Shown here: one piece after another, positions 15,830-24,583 of the stretch | Position numbering within the stretch: the first letter of the stretch is position 1 | Layout of the letters: each line of letters starts with the position of its first letter | From: Ruminococcaceae bacterium UBA7080 | GTDB lineage: Bacteria; Bacillota; Clostridia; Oscillospirales; Acutalibacteraceae | Assembly: GCA_002493595.1 (NCBI GenBank) | Contig: DKZG01000023.1 | Span: forward strand, 1 to 43,955 | Length of the DNA: 43,955 nucleotides | Reading direction: 5' to 3' | Translations under genes and position numbers: made by a program | The notes under the pieces: model-generated | Seen by the model: only the letters and a program-made list of their open reading frames with translations | Database searches by the model: none | Told to the model about the DNA's origin: nothing

Positions 15830-17878
15830 TTATGCCTTTGCTTCACTAATTACTTTCTGAGCAATATGCTCCGGTGCTCTGTCATATCTGGCAAATTCAG
15901 TTGTAAATGAACCTCTGCCCTGTGTAATCTGCCTCATTGATGTTGAGAAGGTAGTCATTTCTGCATCAGGTACTTCCGCTAAAATCTCCTGATTACCGTC
16001 AGCAGCAGGTGTCATACCAAGAACTCTGCCTCTCCTGCGGTTAATGTCACCGATTATATCGCCCATTGCATCATCATTTACGATTGCTTTAAGTGTAACA
16101 ATCGGTTCAAGAATTACCGGCATCGCATTACTGATACCCTCTTTAAATGCAAGACTTGCTGCCATTTTAAAGCTCATCTCACTGGAATCAACCGGATGAT
16201 AAGAACCGTCATAAAGCGTAGCCTTAACACCAACCATTTTATATCCTGCAAGAACACCATTCTCCATACATTCATTGAGACCCTTTTCAACTGCAGGGAA
16301 AAAGTTTTTAGGTACTGAGCCGCCTACTACTCTCTCGGCAAAAATAAGATTTTCTGTATCATATGGTTCAAATTCAATAAATACATCGCCGAACTGACCG
16401 TGACCGCCGCTTTGCTTTTTATGCCTGCCCTGAGCTGAAACTTTTTTGGTGATTGTTTCTCTATACGCAACCTTAGGTGTTGAAAGCACTGAGTCAACAC
16501 CAAACTTATCCTTAAGACGTGAAACTGCAACCTCCAGCTGCTGTTCACCAAGACCTGAAATAATTTGCTGGTGTGTTTCCGTATTATTACTGAAAGACAG
16601 CGAAGGATCCTCCTCACAAAGCCTCATCAGACCGGCTGCAATCTTCTCTTCCTCACCCTTTTTTACTGCACCAATTGCCATTTTGTATGTAGGCGTAGGT
16701 ATAACAACATCATCAAGTCTGATAACATGATTTGATGAGCACATTGTATCACCGGTTGAAAAGCCGCTTAGCTTTGTTATGGCTCCAATATCGCCGGCTG
16801 CAAGCTCTGAAGCATCAAGCTGCTTTGCGCCAAACATTTTAATGATTTTACCCATACGTTCTTCTTTACCCGTACGGGCATTATATGCTGTAACAGATGA
16901 AGTGATTTTGCCGCTGATCACCTTAAAGAAATTAAGTTTGCCAATAAATGCGTCAGACACTGTTTTAAAGCATACAGCAGCCAGCGGTCCGTTCTCATCA
17001 GCTGTCAGTTCAACAGGTTCACCATCTGCATCCATTGCATATTCCGATAACGGAGCAGGACAAACATCAGCTATAAAATCAAGCAGCATATCGCACGCAA
17101 CACCTGTCAAGCCCGAAAGAGCAAATACCGGAATGATTGAACTGTCTGCCATTCCCAGCTTTACGCCTTTTATTTTTTCCTCTCTGGTAAGCTCCTCACC
17201 TTCAAAGAATTTTTCCATAAGCTCCTCGTCTGTTGAAGCAACGGCTTCTGCAAATACAGCTTTTATTGCTTCAAAGCGCAAAACGTCAGCCGGCTCTGGC
17301 GTTACTTCCTTCTTCGTGCCATTTTCATAAACAAAAGCTTTATCCTCAATCATATTATAATAGGAACGAACCTTGCCTTCTGAAAGAACAGGGACAACAA
17401 TTGGGCAAACCTGTGTACCGAATTTGGCTACTATTTCATTAAAGCTTTTATAAAAATCTGCACGCTCATCATCCATTTTAGTAGTAACAAAAATACGCGA
17501 TAAACCTTTTGCTCCGGCACTTTTAAAAGCCTTTTCAGCACCGACTGCCAAGCCCGAACGTGCCGATACGACAATCAGTGCCGTGTCAGCAGCGCGAATG
17601 CCCTCAGCACTGCCCATTGCAAAATCAAACAATCCTGGAGTGTCAATAAAATTAATGGATTTGCCTCTATATTCTACTGAAGCAACCGCACTGTTAAGGC
17701 TGACCTTTCTTTTCTTTTCCTCGGCATCAAAATCACATACCGTATTTCCATCTGCAACCTTACCAACCCTTTCTGTTGCACCGGCAATATTTAAAAGCGC
17801 CTCACAAAGCGTCGTTTTGCCTTTAGATGCATGGCCTGCAATGGTCACATTTCTTATATTTTCCGCACGATTACTCAT
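15830..17878 (-). CDS. Elongation factor G-like translational GTPase with altered G motifs
   Basis: This 682-residue protein has the five-domain layout of EF-G and is a diverged paralog of the EF-G2 type rather than housekeeping FusA. The P-loop GHASKGKT (residues 15-22) is usable, but its usual Asp is Ser18. The G3 motif is DTPGLFDF, so the catalytic His after DTPG is Leu83. The G4 motif is TKMD rather than NKMD (Thr133). Similar family members bind GTP but are weak or inactive GTPases; their cellular role is uncertain. The start is the ATG at 17878 with AAGGG eight bases upstream, not the earlier in-frame ATG at 17914. It is a single-gene unit with its own promoter. Confidence 0.88.
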   Translation of the reverse strand: MSNRAENIRNVTIAGHASKGKTTLCEALLNIAGATERVGKVADGNTVCDFDAEEKKRKVSLNSAVASVEYRGKSINFIDTPGLFDFAMGSAEGIRAADTALIVVSARSGLAVGAEKAFKSAGAKGLSRIFVTTKMDDERADFYKSFNEIVAKFGTQVCPIVVPVLSEGKVRSYYNMIEDKAFVYENGTKKEVTPEPADVLRFEAIKAVFAEAVASTDEELMEKFFEGEELTREEKIKGVKLGMADSSIIPVFALSGLTGVACDMLLDFIADVCPAPLSEYAMDADGEPVELTADENGPLAAVCFKTVSDAFIGKLNFFKVISGKITSSVTAYNARTGKEERMGKIIKMFGAKQLDASELAAGDIGAITKLSGFSTGDTMCSSNHVIRLDDVVIPTPTYKMAIGAVKKGEEEKIAAGLMRLCEEDPSLSFSNNTETHQQIISGLGEQQLEVAVSRLKDKFGVDSVLSTPKVAYRETITKKVSAQGRHKKQSGGHGQFGDVFIEFEPYDTENLIFAERVVGGSVPKNFFPAVEKGLNECMENGVLAGYKMVGVKATLYDGSYHPVDSSEMSFKMAASLAFKEGISNAMPVILEPIVTLKAIVNDDAMGDIIGDINRRRGRVLGMTPAADGNQEILAEVPDAEMTTFSTSMRQITQGRGSFTTEFARYDRAPEHIAQKVISEAKA

Positions 17879-17914
17879 AGAATTACCCTTCTTTAAATTA
17901 GTTTCTTTGTGCAT

Positions 17915-17943
17915 ATTGTATAATAATTTTCAACTTCAGTCAA
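17915..17943 (-). promoter_or_regulatory. Promoter of the EF-G-like gene
   Basis: On the minus strand TTGACT (17943-17938), a 17-base spacer and TACAAT (17920-17915) lie 36 bases upstream of the chosen start. Confidence 0.75.
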
Positions 17944-18034
17944 CAGTATATTGATATTTGTAACAATATTTTTTTATTTCGTTAATAAAATCACTATTAT
18001 TATATGACTTCTCACCGATAAATAAGAACAAAAT

Positions 18035-18068
18035 AAAAAGCCTGCCGAACCAATCGACAGGCTTTTTT
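18035..18068 (-). terminator. Terminator of the ylxM-ffh-rpsP-khpA operon
   Basis: AAAAAGCCTG and CAGGCTTTTTTT arms, extended by CGA/TCG, form a strong hairpin. On the minus strand it is followed by TTTTTATTTTG, and it lies ten bases beyond the khpA stop. Confidence 0.85.
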
Positions 18069-18077
18069 TAAATTATA

Positions 18078-18311
18078 TTAGTCAATTTCTACAGATATTT
18101 TAGCATCGTTTCTTGTTGCTGCTGCACGCATAACAACACGAATAGCTTTTGCAATTCTGCCCTGCTTTCCGATAACTCTGCCCATATCATCCTCTGCTAC
18201 GTGAAGATGGTAAACAGTTACGCCCTCTTCGTTAGGTTCGCTAACATCAACAGAAACTTTATCAGGATTATCAACCAAACCCTTTGTGATGGAAATTAAC
18301 AAATCTTTCAA
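18078..18311 (-). CDS. khpA: KH-domain RNA-binding protein KhpA (YlqC)
   Basis: This 77-residue protein is a single KH domain with the GKQG loop at residues 48-51 and the usual N-terminus KDLLISITKGLVDNPD. KhpA binds RNA and, with KhpB/EloR, affects cell elongation and small-RNA function in Gram-positive bacteria. The start is a TTG at 18311: the strong AGGAGGTG (18325-18318) lies six bases upstream, whereas the longer frame would begin with the GTG that is itself part of that site. It is last in the ylxM-ffh-rpsP-khpA operon. rimM and trmD, which often follow, are absent because a terminator comes next. Confidence 0.9.
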   Translation of the reverse strand: MKDLLISITKGLVDNPDKVSVDVSEPNEEGVTVYHLHVAEDDMGRVIGKQGRIAKAIRVVMRAAATRNDAKISVEID

Positions 18312-18358
18312 AGAAAACACCTCCTGTTTAAACTTTGTAATAAATAATCGCTCAAAGC

Positions 18359-18601
18359 TTAAAGGATGCCTTCTTTTTTGAGAATGCTCTTAACTGTGTC
18401 TGTCGGCTGTGCACCGTTTGCAATCCACTTCTTAGCCTTATCTGCATCAATCTTGATTTCAGCAGGATCAACCATAGTGTTATATGTGCCGATTTCCTCA
18501 ATAAAACGACCGTCACGAGGATATCTTGAATCTGCTACAACTACACGATAGAAAGGGGCTTTCTTAGCTCCCATACGACGAAGTCTGATTTTTACTGCCA
18601 T
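18359..18601 (-). CDS. rpsP: 30S ribosomal protein S16
   Basis: The 80-residue sequence MAVKIRLRRMGAKKAPFYRV, the region YPRDGRFIEEIGTYN and the C-terminal WIANGAQPTDTVKSILKK identify S16. S16 is an early assembly protein of the small ribosomal subunit that binds 16S rRNA. The ATG follows TTGGAGG. Its place between ffh and khpA is the usual Firmicute order. Confidence 0.98.
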   Translation of the reverse strand: MAVKIRLRRMGAKKAPFYRVVVADSRYPRDGRFIEEIGTYNTMVDPAEIKIDADKAKKWIANGAQPTDTVKSILKKEGIL

Positions 18602-18668
18602 TTTTAATTACCTCCAAATAATATATAAATAATTTTATTATAATAACCAAAAGGTTTATTAACTTAAT

Positions 18669-20069
18669 TTAGAAACCAAAGGGATTTGAGCCACCGCCCA
18701 TTTTACCCATCATTTTTTCAGCCATCTGCGGATTTGCCTGCATCATACGGCGCATCTTTCTGCTGATTTTAGGACCGCCTTTGCCGCCGCCAAACTGCTT
18801 CATCATTTTCTGCATCTGCTTAAACTGTGCCAGCAGCTTATTAACATCCTCCACCTTCATCCCGCATCCGGCCGCAATTCTGCGCTTGCGTGACGGATTG
18901 ATGATGTCGGGATGCTCTCGCTCCTGTTTTGTCATTGAATAGATAATAGCCTTAAACTTATTAAATGCACTCTCATCAATATCTTCATCTTTAATCTTAC
19001 TGCCGATACCCGGTATCATTTTTATGGTATCTTTGATGCTGCCCATACGTTCAATCTGGTCAAACTGGTCAAGCAGATCATTAAGGTCAAATTTATTCTT
19101 AGCAAGCTTCTTTTCTAGCTCTGCTGCCTTTTTTTCATCAAGAGACTGCTCTGCCCTTTCAATAAAAGAAAGCACATCACCCATACCAAGAATACGCGAA
19201 GCCATACGCGACGGATGAAAGGTTTCAAGATTATCCAGCTTTTCGCCGGTACCTACAAATTTAATCGGCTTACCTGTTACGGCTCTTACGGATAATGCGG
19301 CACCGCCTCGTGTATCACCATCAAGTTTGGTAAGGATAACACCGTCTATACCAAGTGTCTCATTAAAACTTTTTGCAACATTTACTGCATCCTGACCTGT
19401 CATTGCATCAATAACAAGCAGAATTTCGTGAGGATGAACAGTAGAGCGAATATTTTTAAGCTCTTCCATAAGCTGTTCATCAACATGCAAACGTCCCGCT
19501 GTATCCAAAAACACATAATCATTTCCGTGGTCTTTTGCATACTTAACAGCTTCTTCGGCTATTTTAACAGGGTTTTGCGTACCCATTTCGAAAACAGGAA
19601 CACCAACCTGCTCACCTACTACCTGAAGCTGTTTGATAGCGGCAGGGCGATATACGTCACAAGCTACAAGCAAGGGTCTGTGTCCTTCCTTTTTCAGCTT
19701 GCGGGCAAGCTTTGCAGAATGCGTTGTTTTACCGCTTCCCTGAAGACCGCACATCATAACTATTGTCGGCGGATGATTGGCAATAGCAAGGCGTGCCTCA
19801 TTGCCTCCCATAAGCTCGGTCAATTCTTCATTAACGATTTTAATAACCATCTGACCGGGAGTAAGTGACTCCATAACATCAGCGCCGATAGCTCTTTCAG
19901 TTACCTTAGCGGTAAATTCCTTTGATACCTTGTAATTAACATCAGCCTCCAGCAGTGCGAGACGGACTTCACGCATTGCTTCTTTAACATCAGCCTCGGT
20001 TAATTTACCCTTAGCACGTAATTTTTTAAATGAATTTTCTAAGCGTTCGCTTAAGCCTTCAAATGCCAA
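18669..20069 (-). CDS. ffh: Signal recognition particle GTPase Ffh
   Basis: Ffh binds signal peptides emerging from the ribosome and, with 4.5S-type RNA and FtsY, targets them to the membrane. The 466-residue protein has the N domain (about 1-95), the G domain (P-loop GLQGSGKTT at 108-116, DTAGRL, TKLDGDTRGG) and the methionine-rich M domain from about 300 (KMIPGIGSK, RKRRIAAGCG, MQKMMKQFGG, ISRKMRRMM). The tail is glycine/methionine-rich. The start codon is TTG with AAGGAG nine bases upstream. It lies 31 bases downstream of ylxM in the same operon. Confidence 0.98.
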   Translation of the reverse strand: MAFEGLSERLENSFKKLRAKGKLTEADVKEAMREVRLALLEADVNYKVSKEFTAKVTERAIGADVMESLTPGQMVIKIVNEELTELMGGNEARLAIANHPPTIVMMCGLQGSGKTTHSAKLARKLKKEGHRPLLVACDVYRPAAIKQLQVVGEQVGVPVFEMGTQNPVKIAEEAVKYAKDHGNDYVFLDTAGRLHVDEQLMEELKNIRSTVHPHEILLVIDAMTGQDAVNVAKSFNETLGIDGVILTKLDGDTRGGAALSVRAVTGKPIKFVGTGEKLDNLETFHPSRMASRILGMGDVLSFIERAEQSLDEKKAAELEKKLAKNKFDLNDLLDQFDQIERMGSIKDTIKMIPGIGSKIKDEDIDESAFNKFKAIIYSMTKQEREHPDIINPSRKRRIAAGCGMKVEDVNKLLAQFKQMQKMMKQFGGGKGGPKISRKMRRMMQANPQMAEKMMGKMGGGSNPFGF

Positions 20070-20100
20070 GTAATCAACTCCTTAAGTGAGTCTGCCTGAA

Positions 20101-20466
20101 TTATCCCTCTTTAAGAAAAGAAGCAAGGGTCTTTATTCGGGCTACACAATCATTAACTTCCATAGACAGAGAATGATTGAGATTATAATTGTTTATAATT
20201 TCAGCACACTCGATGATTTCGTCTATACCTTTTTTCATCTCATTAAAACGCTTAGCCAGGCCCAGCCGCTCTTCCATATCAAAGAGCTGCGCTTCAGCAC
20301 GCTTTATTGAGTCGCGCACACCTTGGCGCGTAATGCCTTCATTTTCAGCAATCTCAGAAAGCGACAAATCTTCTTCATAATAGTAAATCAGAAAGTCATG
20401 CTGCTTTTTAGTAAGCATTTCGCCGTAAAAATCAAGTAAAAAAGGTATTTCAAGATTTTTTGCCAT
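20101..20466 (-). CDS. ylxM: YlxM-family SRP-associated helix-turn-helix protein
   Basis: This 121-residue protein has a sigma-region-4-like helix-turn-helix (LTKKQHDFLIYYYEEDLSLS, EIAENEGITRQGVRDSIKRA). YlxM is cotranscribed with ffh across Firmicutes and modulates SRP assembly or GTPase activity in Streptococcus. The start is the ATG at 20466, which follows AAAGGGG; the frame stays open upstream to 20601 but that part contains the promoter and is not coding. It is the first gene of the operon. Confidence 0.92.
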   Translation of the reverse strand: MAKNLEIPFLLDFYGEMLTKKQHDFLIYYYEEDLSLSEIAENEGITRQGVRDSIKRAEAQLFDMEERLGLAKRFNEMKKGIDEIIECAEIINNYNLNHSLSMEVNDCVARIKTLASFLKEG

Positions 20467-20489
20467 GACTCTTACCCCTTTCTGAATAT

Positions 20490-20550
20490 CTGTAAAGTAA
20501 TTATTCTTTACAGCAAGAGGTATTATACTAAAGAGACGACGATATGTCAA
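20490..20550 (-). promoter_or_regulatory. Promoter and leader hairpin of the ylxM-ffh operon
   Basis: On the minus strand TTGACA (20550-20545), a 17-base spacer and TATAAT (20527-20522) form a perfect consensus promoter. The leader then contains the inverted repeat CTGTAAAG/CTTTACAG (20490-20513) with an eight-base loop, just before the ribosome binding site. Confidence 0.85.
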
Positions 20551-20639
20551 GTGAAAATCCAAGAAAAAAATCAAGAAAATTTCGCTTAAAGGTATTGACA
20601 CAATTTATAGTGCAAAATAGTAAATCTTTGCCCAAAATG

Positions 20640-20668
20640 TTGCAAAAGGTTGTTTTATTTTATATAAT
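20640..20668 (+). promoter_or_regulatory. Promoter of azlCD
   Basis: TTGCAA (20640-20645), a 17-base spacer and TATAAT (20663-20668) lie 18 bases upstream of the azlC start. Confidence 0.75.
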
Positions 20669-20686
20669 ACTTAGGACTTAATAATT

Positions 20687-21409
20687 ATGAGAGAGAGAAA
20701 GATGACGACGAATAAAAAAGATACCCTGCGCTTTGCACTTCACAAATCTCTGCCGGTGCTTTTCGGCTATTTGTTTTTAGGCTCTGCCTTCGGTATTATG
20801 CTTTATAATGCAGGTTATAATTTCATATGGGCGATTTTCATTTCACTCATTGTTTACGCCGGCTCCGGCCAATTTTTGCTGGTGTCGCTTTTAAGCAATG
20901 CAGCACCGCTGCCGACAGTTGCATTGATGACACTGTTTATCAATTCTCGCCACATGTTTTACGGCCTGTCCTTTGTTGAAAAATTTAAAAAAGGCGGCTG
21001 GAGATATCCATTTATGATATTTTCGCTTACCGACGAAACCTATTCCGTAAACATATCATTTGCTGAGGTGCCGAAAGGCGTTGATGAAATAAAAGCAAGA
21101 TATTTAATAGGCCTGTTTGACCATATATACTGGATTATAGGCTCGGTAATCGGTTCTTTGGCCGGTCAGATTATCCCGATTGATTTTACAGGTATTGACT
21201 TTTCCATGACAGCATTATTTGTTGTAATTTTTATTGACTTAATCCGTGAGCAGAAAGGCCGGAGAAAGCTTGTGGGGCTTATAGGAATTATAAGTGCCGT
21301 ATTTTGTCTGATTATATTCAAAGCAGAAAATTTTCTTCTGCCGACATTCATAATTACAATCGCAGTACTTTGTGCACTAAAACCTTATTTCGGCAAGGAG
21401 GTAGTATAA
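20687..21409 (+). CDS. azlC: AzlC-family branched-chain amino acid exporter, large subunit
   Basis: This 240-residue polytopic membrane protein matches AzlC (KSLPVLFGYLFLGSAFGIML, VYAGSGQFLLVSLL, INSRHMFYGLSF, FSLTDETYSVN). AzlC and AzlD together export branched-chain amino acids or analogues such as azaleucine. The Asn-Ser-Arg-His and Thr-Asp-Glu motifs typical of the family are present. The first ATG follows AGGA at a slightly long spacing; an in-frame ATG at 20702 is an alternative start. azlD begins immediately after its stop codon. Confidence 0.9.
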   Translation: MRERKMTTNKKDTLRFALHKSLPVLFGYLFLGSAFGIMLYNAGYNFIWAIFISLIVYAGSGQFLLVSLLSNAAPLPTVALMTLFINSRHMFYGLSFVEKFKKGGWRYPFMIFSLTDETYSVNISFAEVPKGVDEIKARYLIGLFDHIYWIIGSVIGSLAGQIIPIDFTGIDFSMTALFVVIFIDLIREQKGRRKLVGLIGIISAVFCLIIFKAENFLLPTFIITIAVLCALKPYFGKEVV

Positions 21410-21745
21410 ATGTCCCTTACGAATGAAAAGGCTGTAATTGTTATAATCATCGCAGCCGTATGCACTTTTGCTACGAGATTATTCCCCTTTGCACTCTTCG
21501 GCGGCAAAAAAGAGGTACCCAAATTTATAAAGTATTTAGGTGATATTCTGCCTATCGCTATTATAGGCATCTTAATTATCTACTGCCTTCGTGATTTTAC
21601 AAAGGGAAACATAAACGTTATTGTTCCTCAGCTTATTGCTGTGGCCGCAACAGCAGCAGTTCATCTGTGGAAGCGAAATACGTTATTGAGTATAGCTGTA
21701 GGCACTATAGGATATATGCTGCTGATCCACTTCGTTTTTATTTGA
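21410..21745 (+). CDS. azlD: AzlD-family branched-chain amino acid exporter, small subunit
   Basis: This 111-residue protein with about four membrane segments is the AzlD partner. It shows the typical ATRLFPFALFGG and KYLGDILPIAIIGILIIYCL segments and an LWKRNTLLSI loop. It starts directly after the azlC stop, with GGAGG inside the end of azlC, so the two subunits are translationally coupled. Two terminator hairpins follow at 21849 and 21895. Confidence 0.9.
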   Translation: MSLTNEKAVIVIIIAAVCTFATRLFPFALFGGKKEVPKFIKYLGDILPIAIIGILIIYCLRDFTKGNINVIVPQLIAVAATAAVHLWKRNTLLSIAVGTIGYMLLIHFVFI

Positions 21746-21848
21746 ATAAAATAATATTAACATGCATCACCATCGTACGCAAAAGAATACGGTTTAAATC
21801 ATAACCCTGTGATGGTAAACAGCAGGAACTGTATCAAAAAACATATCT

Positions 21849-21883
21849 AATCAGCATCAAGCACAACTTGATGCTGATTTTAC
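21849..21883 (+). terminator. Terminator of azlCD
   Basis: AATCAGCATCAAG and CTTGATGCTGATT form a perfect 13-base stem with a CACAA loop, followed by TTTACTTT. Confidence 0.8.
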
Positions 21884-21894
21884 TTTATATAAGC

Positions 21895-21927
21895 AAAAAA
21901 CGTGCAGACTGCAGTCTGCACGTTTTT
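21895..21927. terminator. Bidirectional terminator downstream of the GH3 gene
   Basis: The 22-base perfect palindrome CGTGCAGACTG/CAGTCTGCACG (21901-21922) is flanked by six A on the left and five T on the right. It can terminate the GH3 gene on the minus strand and any azlCD read-through. Confidence 0.8.
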
Positions 21928-21937
21928 AGTTAAAATG

Positions 21938-24397
21938 TTAAATGGATTTAAGAAGAGCAGGAAGTCTTGTAAGCGCTCCTCCTATTCTCCAAAACAGCTT
22001 GTTAAAGCCTACAAAACTTGACTCATCATCATTAAGGATCATAAGCAGTCCCTGTGCCATCGGCTCAGACATAACACCCATTGACATGGCAATAAAGTTT
22101 CTGATAGGAATCTGTGTAGCCATGGCAGCCAGCATCTTGCCATCACCATTTTCAGCAGATCCCATTTTAGACATAATGCCTTCAATCAATCTGCATATTC
22201 TGCCGCCCCATTTTGTGTGGCGTGCATCATTCAGGCAACAGTAAATATCAATTCTCTTTGATGTATCCGGTTCGGGATTCGGAAGCTTACTTCCGTATAC
22301 AGCCTCAAACTGAGCACCCTTCATTCCCTCAACATCTGCAGTATAATATGCCGGAGCTGATTCTCTGTAATCCGGAATTGACGCATCTACTGTTGATGTT
22401 ACTGTCATTGTCGCTGAAAGCTTTATGTCTCGGCTGGATGCACCTATAAGAATATCAAATTCTCCCGTTTCAACCATCCAATCACCAAGCTCAACATTAT
22501 AAAATGCAAATGCTCTCTTAGAGAGTTCAACATACACTTCTTTCTCCTCACCGGCTTTAAGAAATACCTTTTTAAAGCCCCTGAGCTCTTTTACAGGACG
22601 ATAAATCGTTGACTCTTTATCGGCAACATAAACCTGAGCAATCTCTGCTCCGTCAACATCTCCTGTATTTTTTAACTTGAAGGATACAGTTACCGTATCA
22701 CTATCCTTAATACTATCTGCGGAAAGTTTAATATCACTGTATTCAAATGTAGTATAGGAAAGTCCGTAACCGAATGGGAAAAGAACATCCTTGTTTGCCT
22801 TATCGTAATAACGATAGCCGATGTAAACCGACTCTCTGTGCTCACTTGTAACAGGTCCACCGGGATAATTGCCGAAGGTTGGATTTTCATCAAATGAAAG
22901 CGGATAGGTTTCAGATGTTTTACCTGACGGATTAACTGCACCTGTAAGGATGTTTGCAACTGCCGCACCGCCTGCCTGACCACCCAAACCTGAGTTCAAA
23001 AGTGCTTTAACCTCATCAAGCCATTTGATGTTAACAACCGAGCCGCCCGCAAGAACAACTACTGTGTTTGGATTTGCTTTTGCAACAGCGGATACAAGAT
23101 TATTATGGCTGTTTGGCATCTCTATATTAAGTCTGTCATAGCCTTCACCTTCAAACTCTTCTGTCAGGCCGGCAAAAACAACTGCAACATCAGCTTTTTT
23201 AGCAGCCTCGACTGCCTCATTAACCAATGAAGCATTCACCTCATCCTTGCCCTTTTCATAGCCTGCTGCATAAAGCATATCAACACCAAGCTTTGAAAGC
23301 TCGTCATAAGCATTATCAAGCTTAGTCGGATTAATAACAGATGAACCTGCACCCTGAAAACGCGGAGCTTTTGCCATTTCACCAATTATTGCAACCTTCT
23401 GTCCTTTCTTAAGAGGAAGAATCGCGTCATCATTCTTAAGAAGAACCATAGAGCCCTCAGCCACCTTCTGTGCCAGTTTATGATGAGCTTCAATGTCATA
23501 TGTATGTGTTTTTTCAAGAGCAGGCTTTGATTTAACAATAAGATCAACTACATTATCCACTCTCTTATCAAGAATGGCCTCATCAAGCTCACCACTCTGA
23601 ACTGCTGCAATAATTTTTTGCGTGTTAAGACCGCCGGATGACGGCATTTCCAAATCTGTACCGTACTTAAGGCCCGGAATACGATCAACCGATGCACCCC
23701 AGTCTGTAAGCACAAGACCTTCAAATCCCCATTCGTCGCGCAAAACCTTTTCCTGAAGCCACTCATTCTGAGAAGCATAAACACCGTTTATCAGATTATA
23801 AGAATTCATAATTGTCCACGGCTGGGCTTCTTTAACACAAATCTCAAAGGCAGTAAGATAAAGCTCGCGCATGGTTCTCTCATCAATTACCTCATTAACA
23901 ACCATACGAAACGCTTCCTGCGAATTGCAGGCAAAATGCTTAAGCGATGTACCCACTCCCTTAGACTGAACACCGTTTACAAGATTAGCTGAGCACTTGC
24001 CTGCAAGATACGGATCCTCGCTGAAATACTCAAAATTTCTGCCGCATACAGGTGAACGCTTAATATTGGTGCCCGGGCCGAGAATGGTAGAAACCTGTTC
24101 CTTAAGACATTCCTCACCGAGAGCCTCGCCCTCTTCTCTGAGCAAATCCTCATCCCAAGAGCATGAAGAAGTAGCTGCAGGAGGGAAACAGGTTGCAGGA
24201 ACTGAATTACCGAGACCTATACCGTCTGACGCTTTTTTATCCTTGTTCTGCTTACGAAGACCGTGAGGGCCGTCTGTAATATTGATTTTCGGAAGCCCAA
24301 GCTCGGGTGCTTCCTCCAAGTGCCAATAGTCGTAGCCTGAAACAAAAGCTGCTTTTTGTTCAAGGCTCATTTTTTTAACAATTTCTGGGTGTTTCAT
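21938..24397 (-). CDS. Glycoside hydrolase family 3 beta-glucosidase-type enzyme
   Basis: This 819-residue intracellular enzyme (no signal peptide) has the three GH3 parts: the N-terminal barrel with KHF near residue 153 and the nucleophile Asp232 in VLTDWGAS; the alpha/beta sandwich with the candidate acid/base region EFEGEGYDR at 414-422; and a fibronectin-III-like domain (about 580-680, ending FDILIGASSRDI). A further 120-residue alpha-helical tail resembles C-terminal extensions seen in clostridial GH3 enzymes. It likely releases terminal beta-linked glucose or a related sugar from imported oligosaccharides. The GPH symporters elsewhere in the window could supply substrate, but they are not linked to it. 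Exact specificity is not readable. Confidence 0.93.
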   Translation of the reverse strand: MKHPEIVKKMSLEQKAAFVSGYDYWHLEEAPELGLPKINITDGPHGLRKQNKDKKASDGIGLGNSVPATCFPPAATSSCSWDEDLLREEGEALGEECLKEQVSTILGPGTNIKRSPVCGRNFEYFSEDPYLAGKCSANLVNGVQSKGVGTSLKHFACNSQEAFRMVVNEVIDERTMRELYLTAFEICVKEAQPWTIMNSYNLINGVYASQNEWLQEKVLRDEWGFEGLVLTDWGASVDRIPGLKYGTDLEMPSSGGLNTQKIIAAVQSGELDEAILDKRVDNVVDLIVKSKPALEKTHTYDIEAHHKLAQKVAEGSMVLLKNDDAILPLKKGQKVAIIGEMAKAPRFQGAGSSVINPTKLDNAYDELSKLGVDMLYAAGYEKGKDEVNASLVNEAVEAAKKADVAVVFAGLTEEFEGEGYDRLNIEMPNSHNNLVSAVAKANPNTVVVLAGGSVVNIKWLDEVKALLNSGLGGQAGGAAVANILTGAVNPSGKTSETYPLSFDENPTFGNYPGGPVTSEHRESVYIGYRYYDKANKDVLFPFGYGLSYTTFEYSDIKLSADSIKDSDTVTVSFKLKNTGDVDGAEIAQVYVADKESTIYRPVKELRGFKKVFLKAGEEKEVYVELSKRAFAFYNVELGDWMVETGEFDILIGASSRDIKLSATMTVTSTVDASIPDYRESAPAYYTADVEGMKGAQFEAVYGSKLPNPEPDTSKRIDIYCCLNDARHTKWGGRICRLIEGIMSKMGSAENGDGKMLAAMATQIPIRNFIAMSMGVMSEPMAQGLLMILNDDESSFVGFNKLFWRIGGALTRLPALLKSI

Positions 24398-24433
24398 TAT
24401 TAAAACGCTCCTCTCAAATTTTTACCATTTACC

Positions 24434-24462
24434 ATTATACAATAAAAAGGACTGCATAGCAA
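24434..24462 (-). promoter_or_regulatory. Promoter of the GH3 gene
   Basis: On the minus strand TTGCTA (24462-24457), a 17-base spacer and TATAAT (24439-24434) lie upstream of the GH3 start. Direct repeats of TTTACCAT surround the -10 region (24421-24437). Confidence 0.65.
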
Positions 24463-24482
24463 TAATTATTTTTGTTTAAAAT

Positions 24483-24561
24483 CACCATATTTTTAAATGG
24501 TGTAATATATTTACACTTCGCCTAAACACATATTGTTATTTAAACAGTGATATGATAAAAT
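24483..24561 (+). promoter_or_regulatory. Promoter and inverted repeat upstream of the unknown membrane protein
   Basis: TTGTTA (24533-24538), a 17-base spacer and TAAAAT (24556-24561) form a plausible promoter. CACCAT/ATGGTG, an inverted repeat at 24483-24502, lies between the two divergent promoters and could bind a regulator of either gene. Confidence 0.55.
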
Positions 24562-24583
24562 CAAAATTAAGGAGGATTATGTT

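Noticed and set aside
16779..17330. 183-codon plus-strand open frame rich in Ser and Ala
   Set aside because: It is the antisense shadow of the EF-G-like gene; the Ser/Ala bias reflects reversed codons.
21746..21848. Possible riboswitch or small RNA between azlD and its terminator
   Set aside because: Only short CCATC/GATGG and CGTA/TACG pairings exist; no known riboswitch core is recognisable and no plus-strand gene follows.
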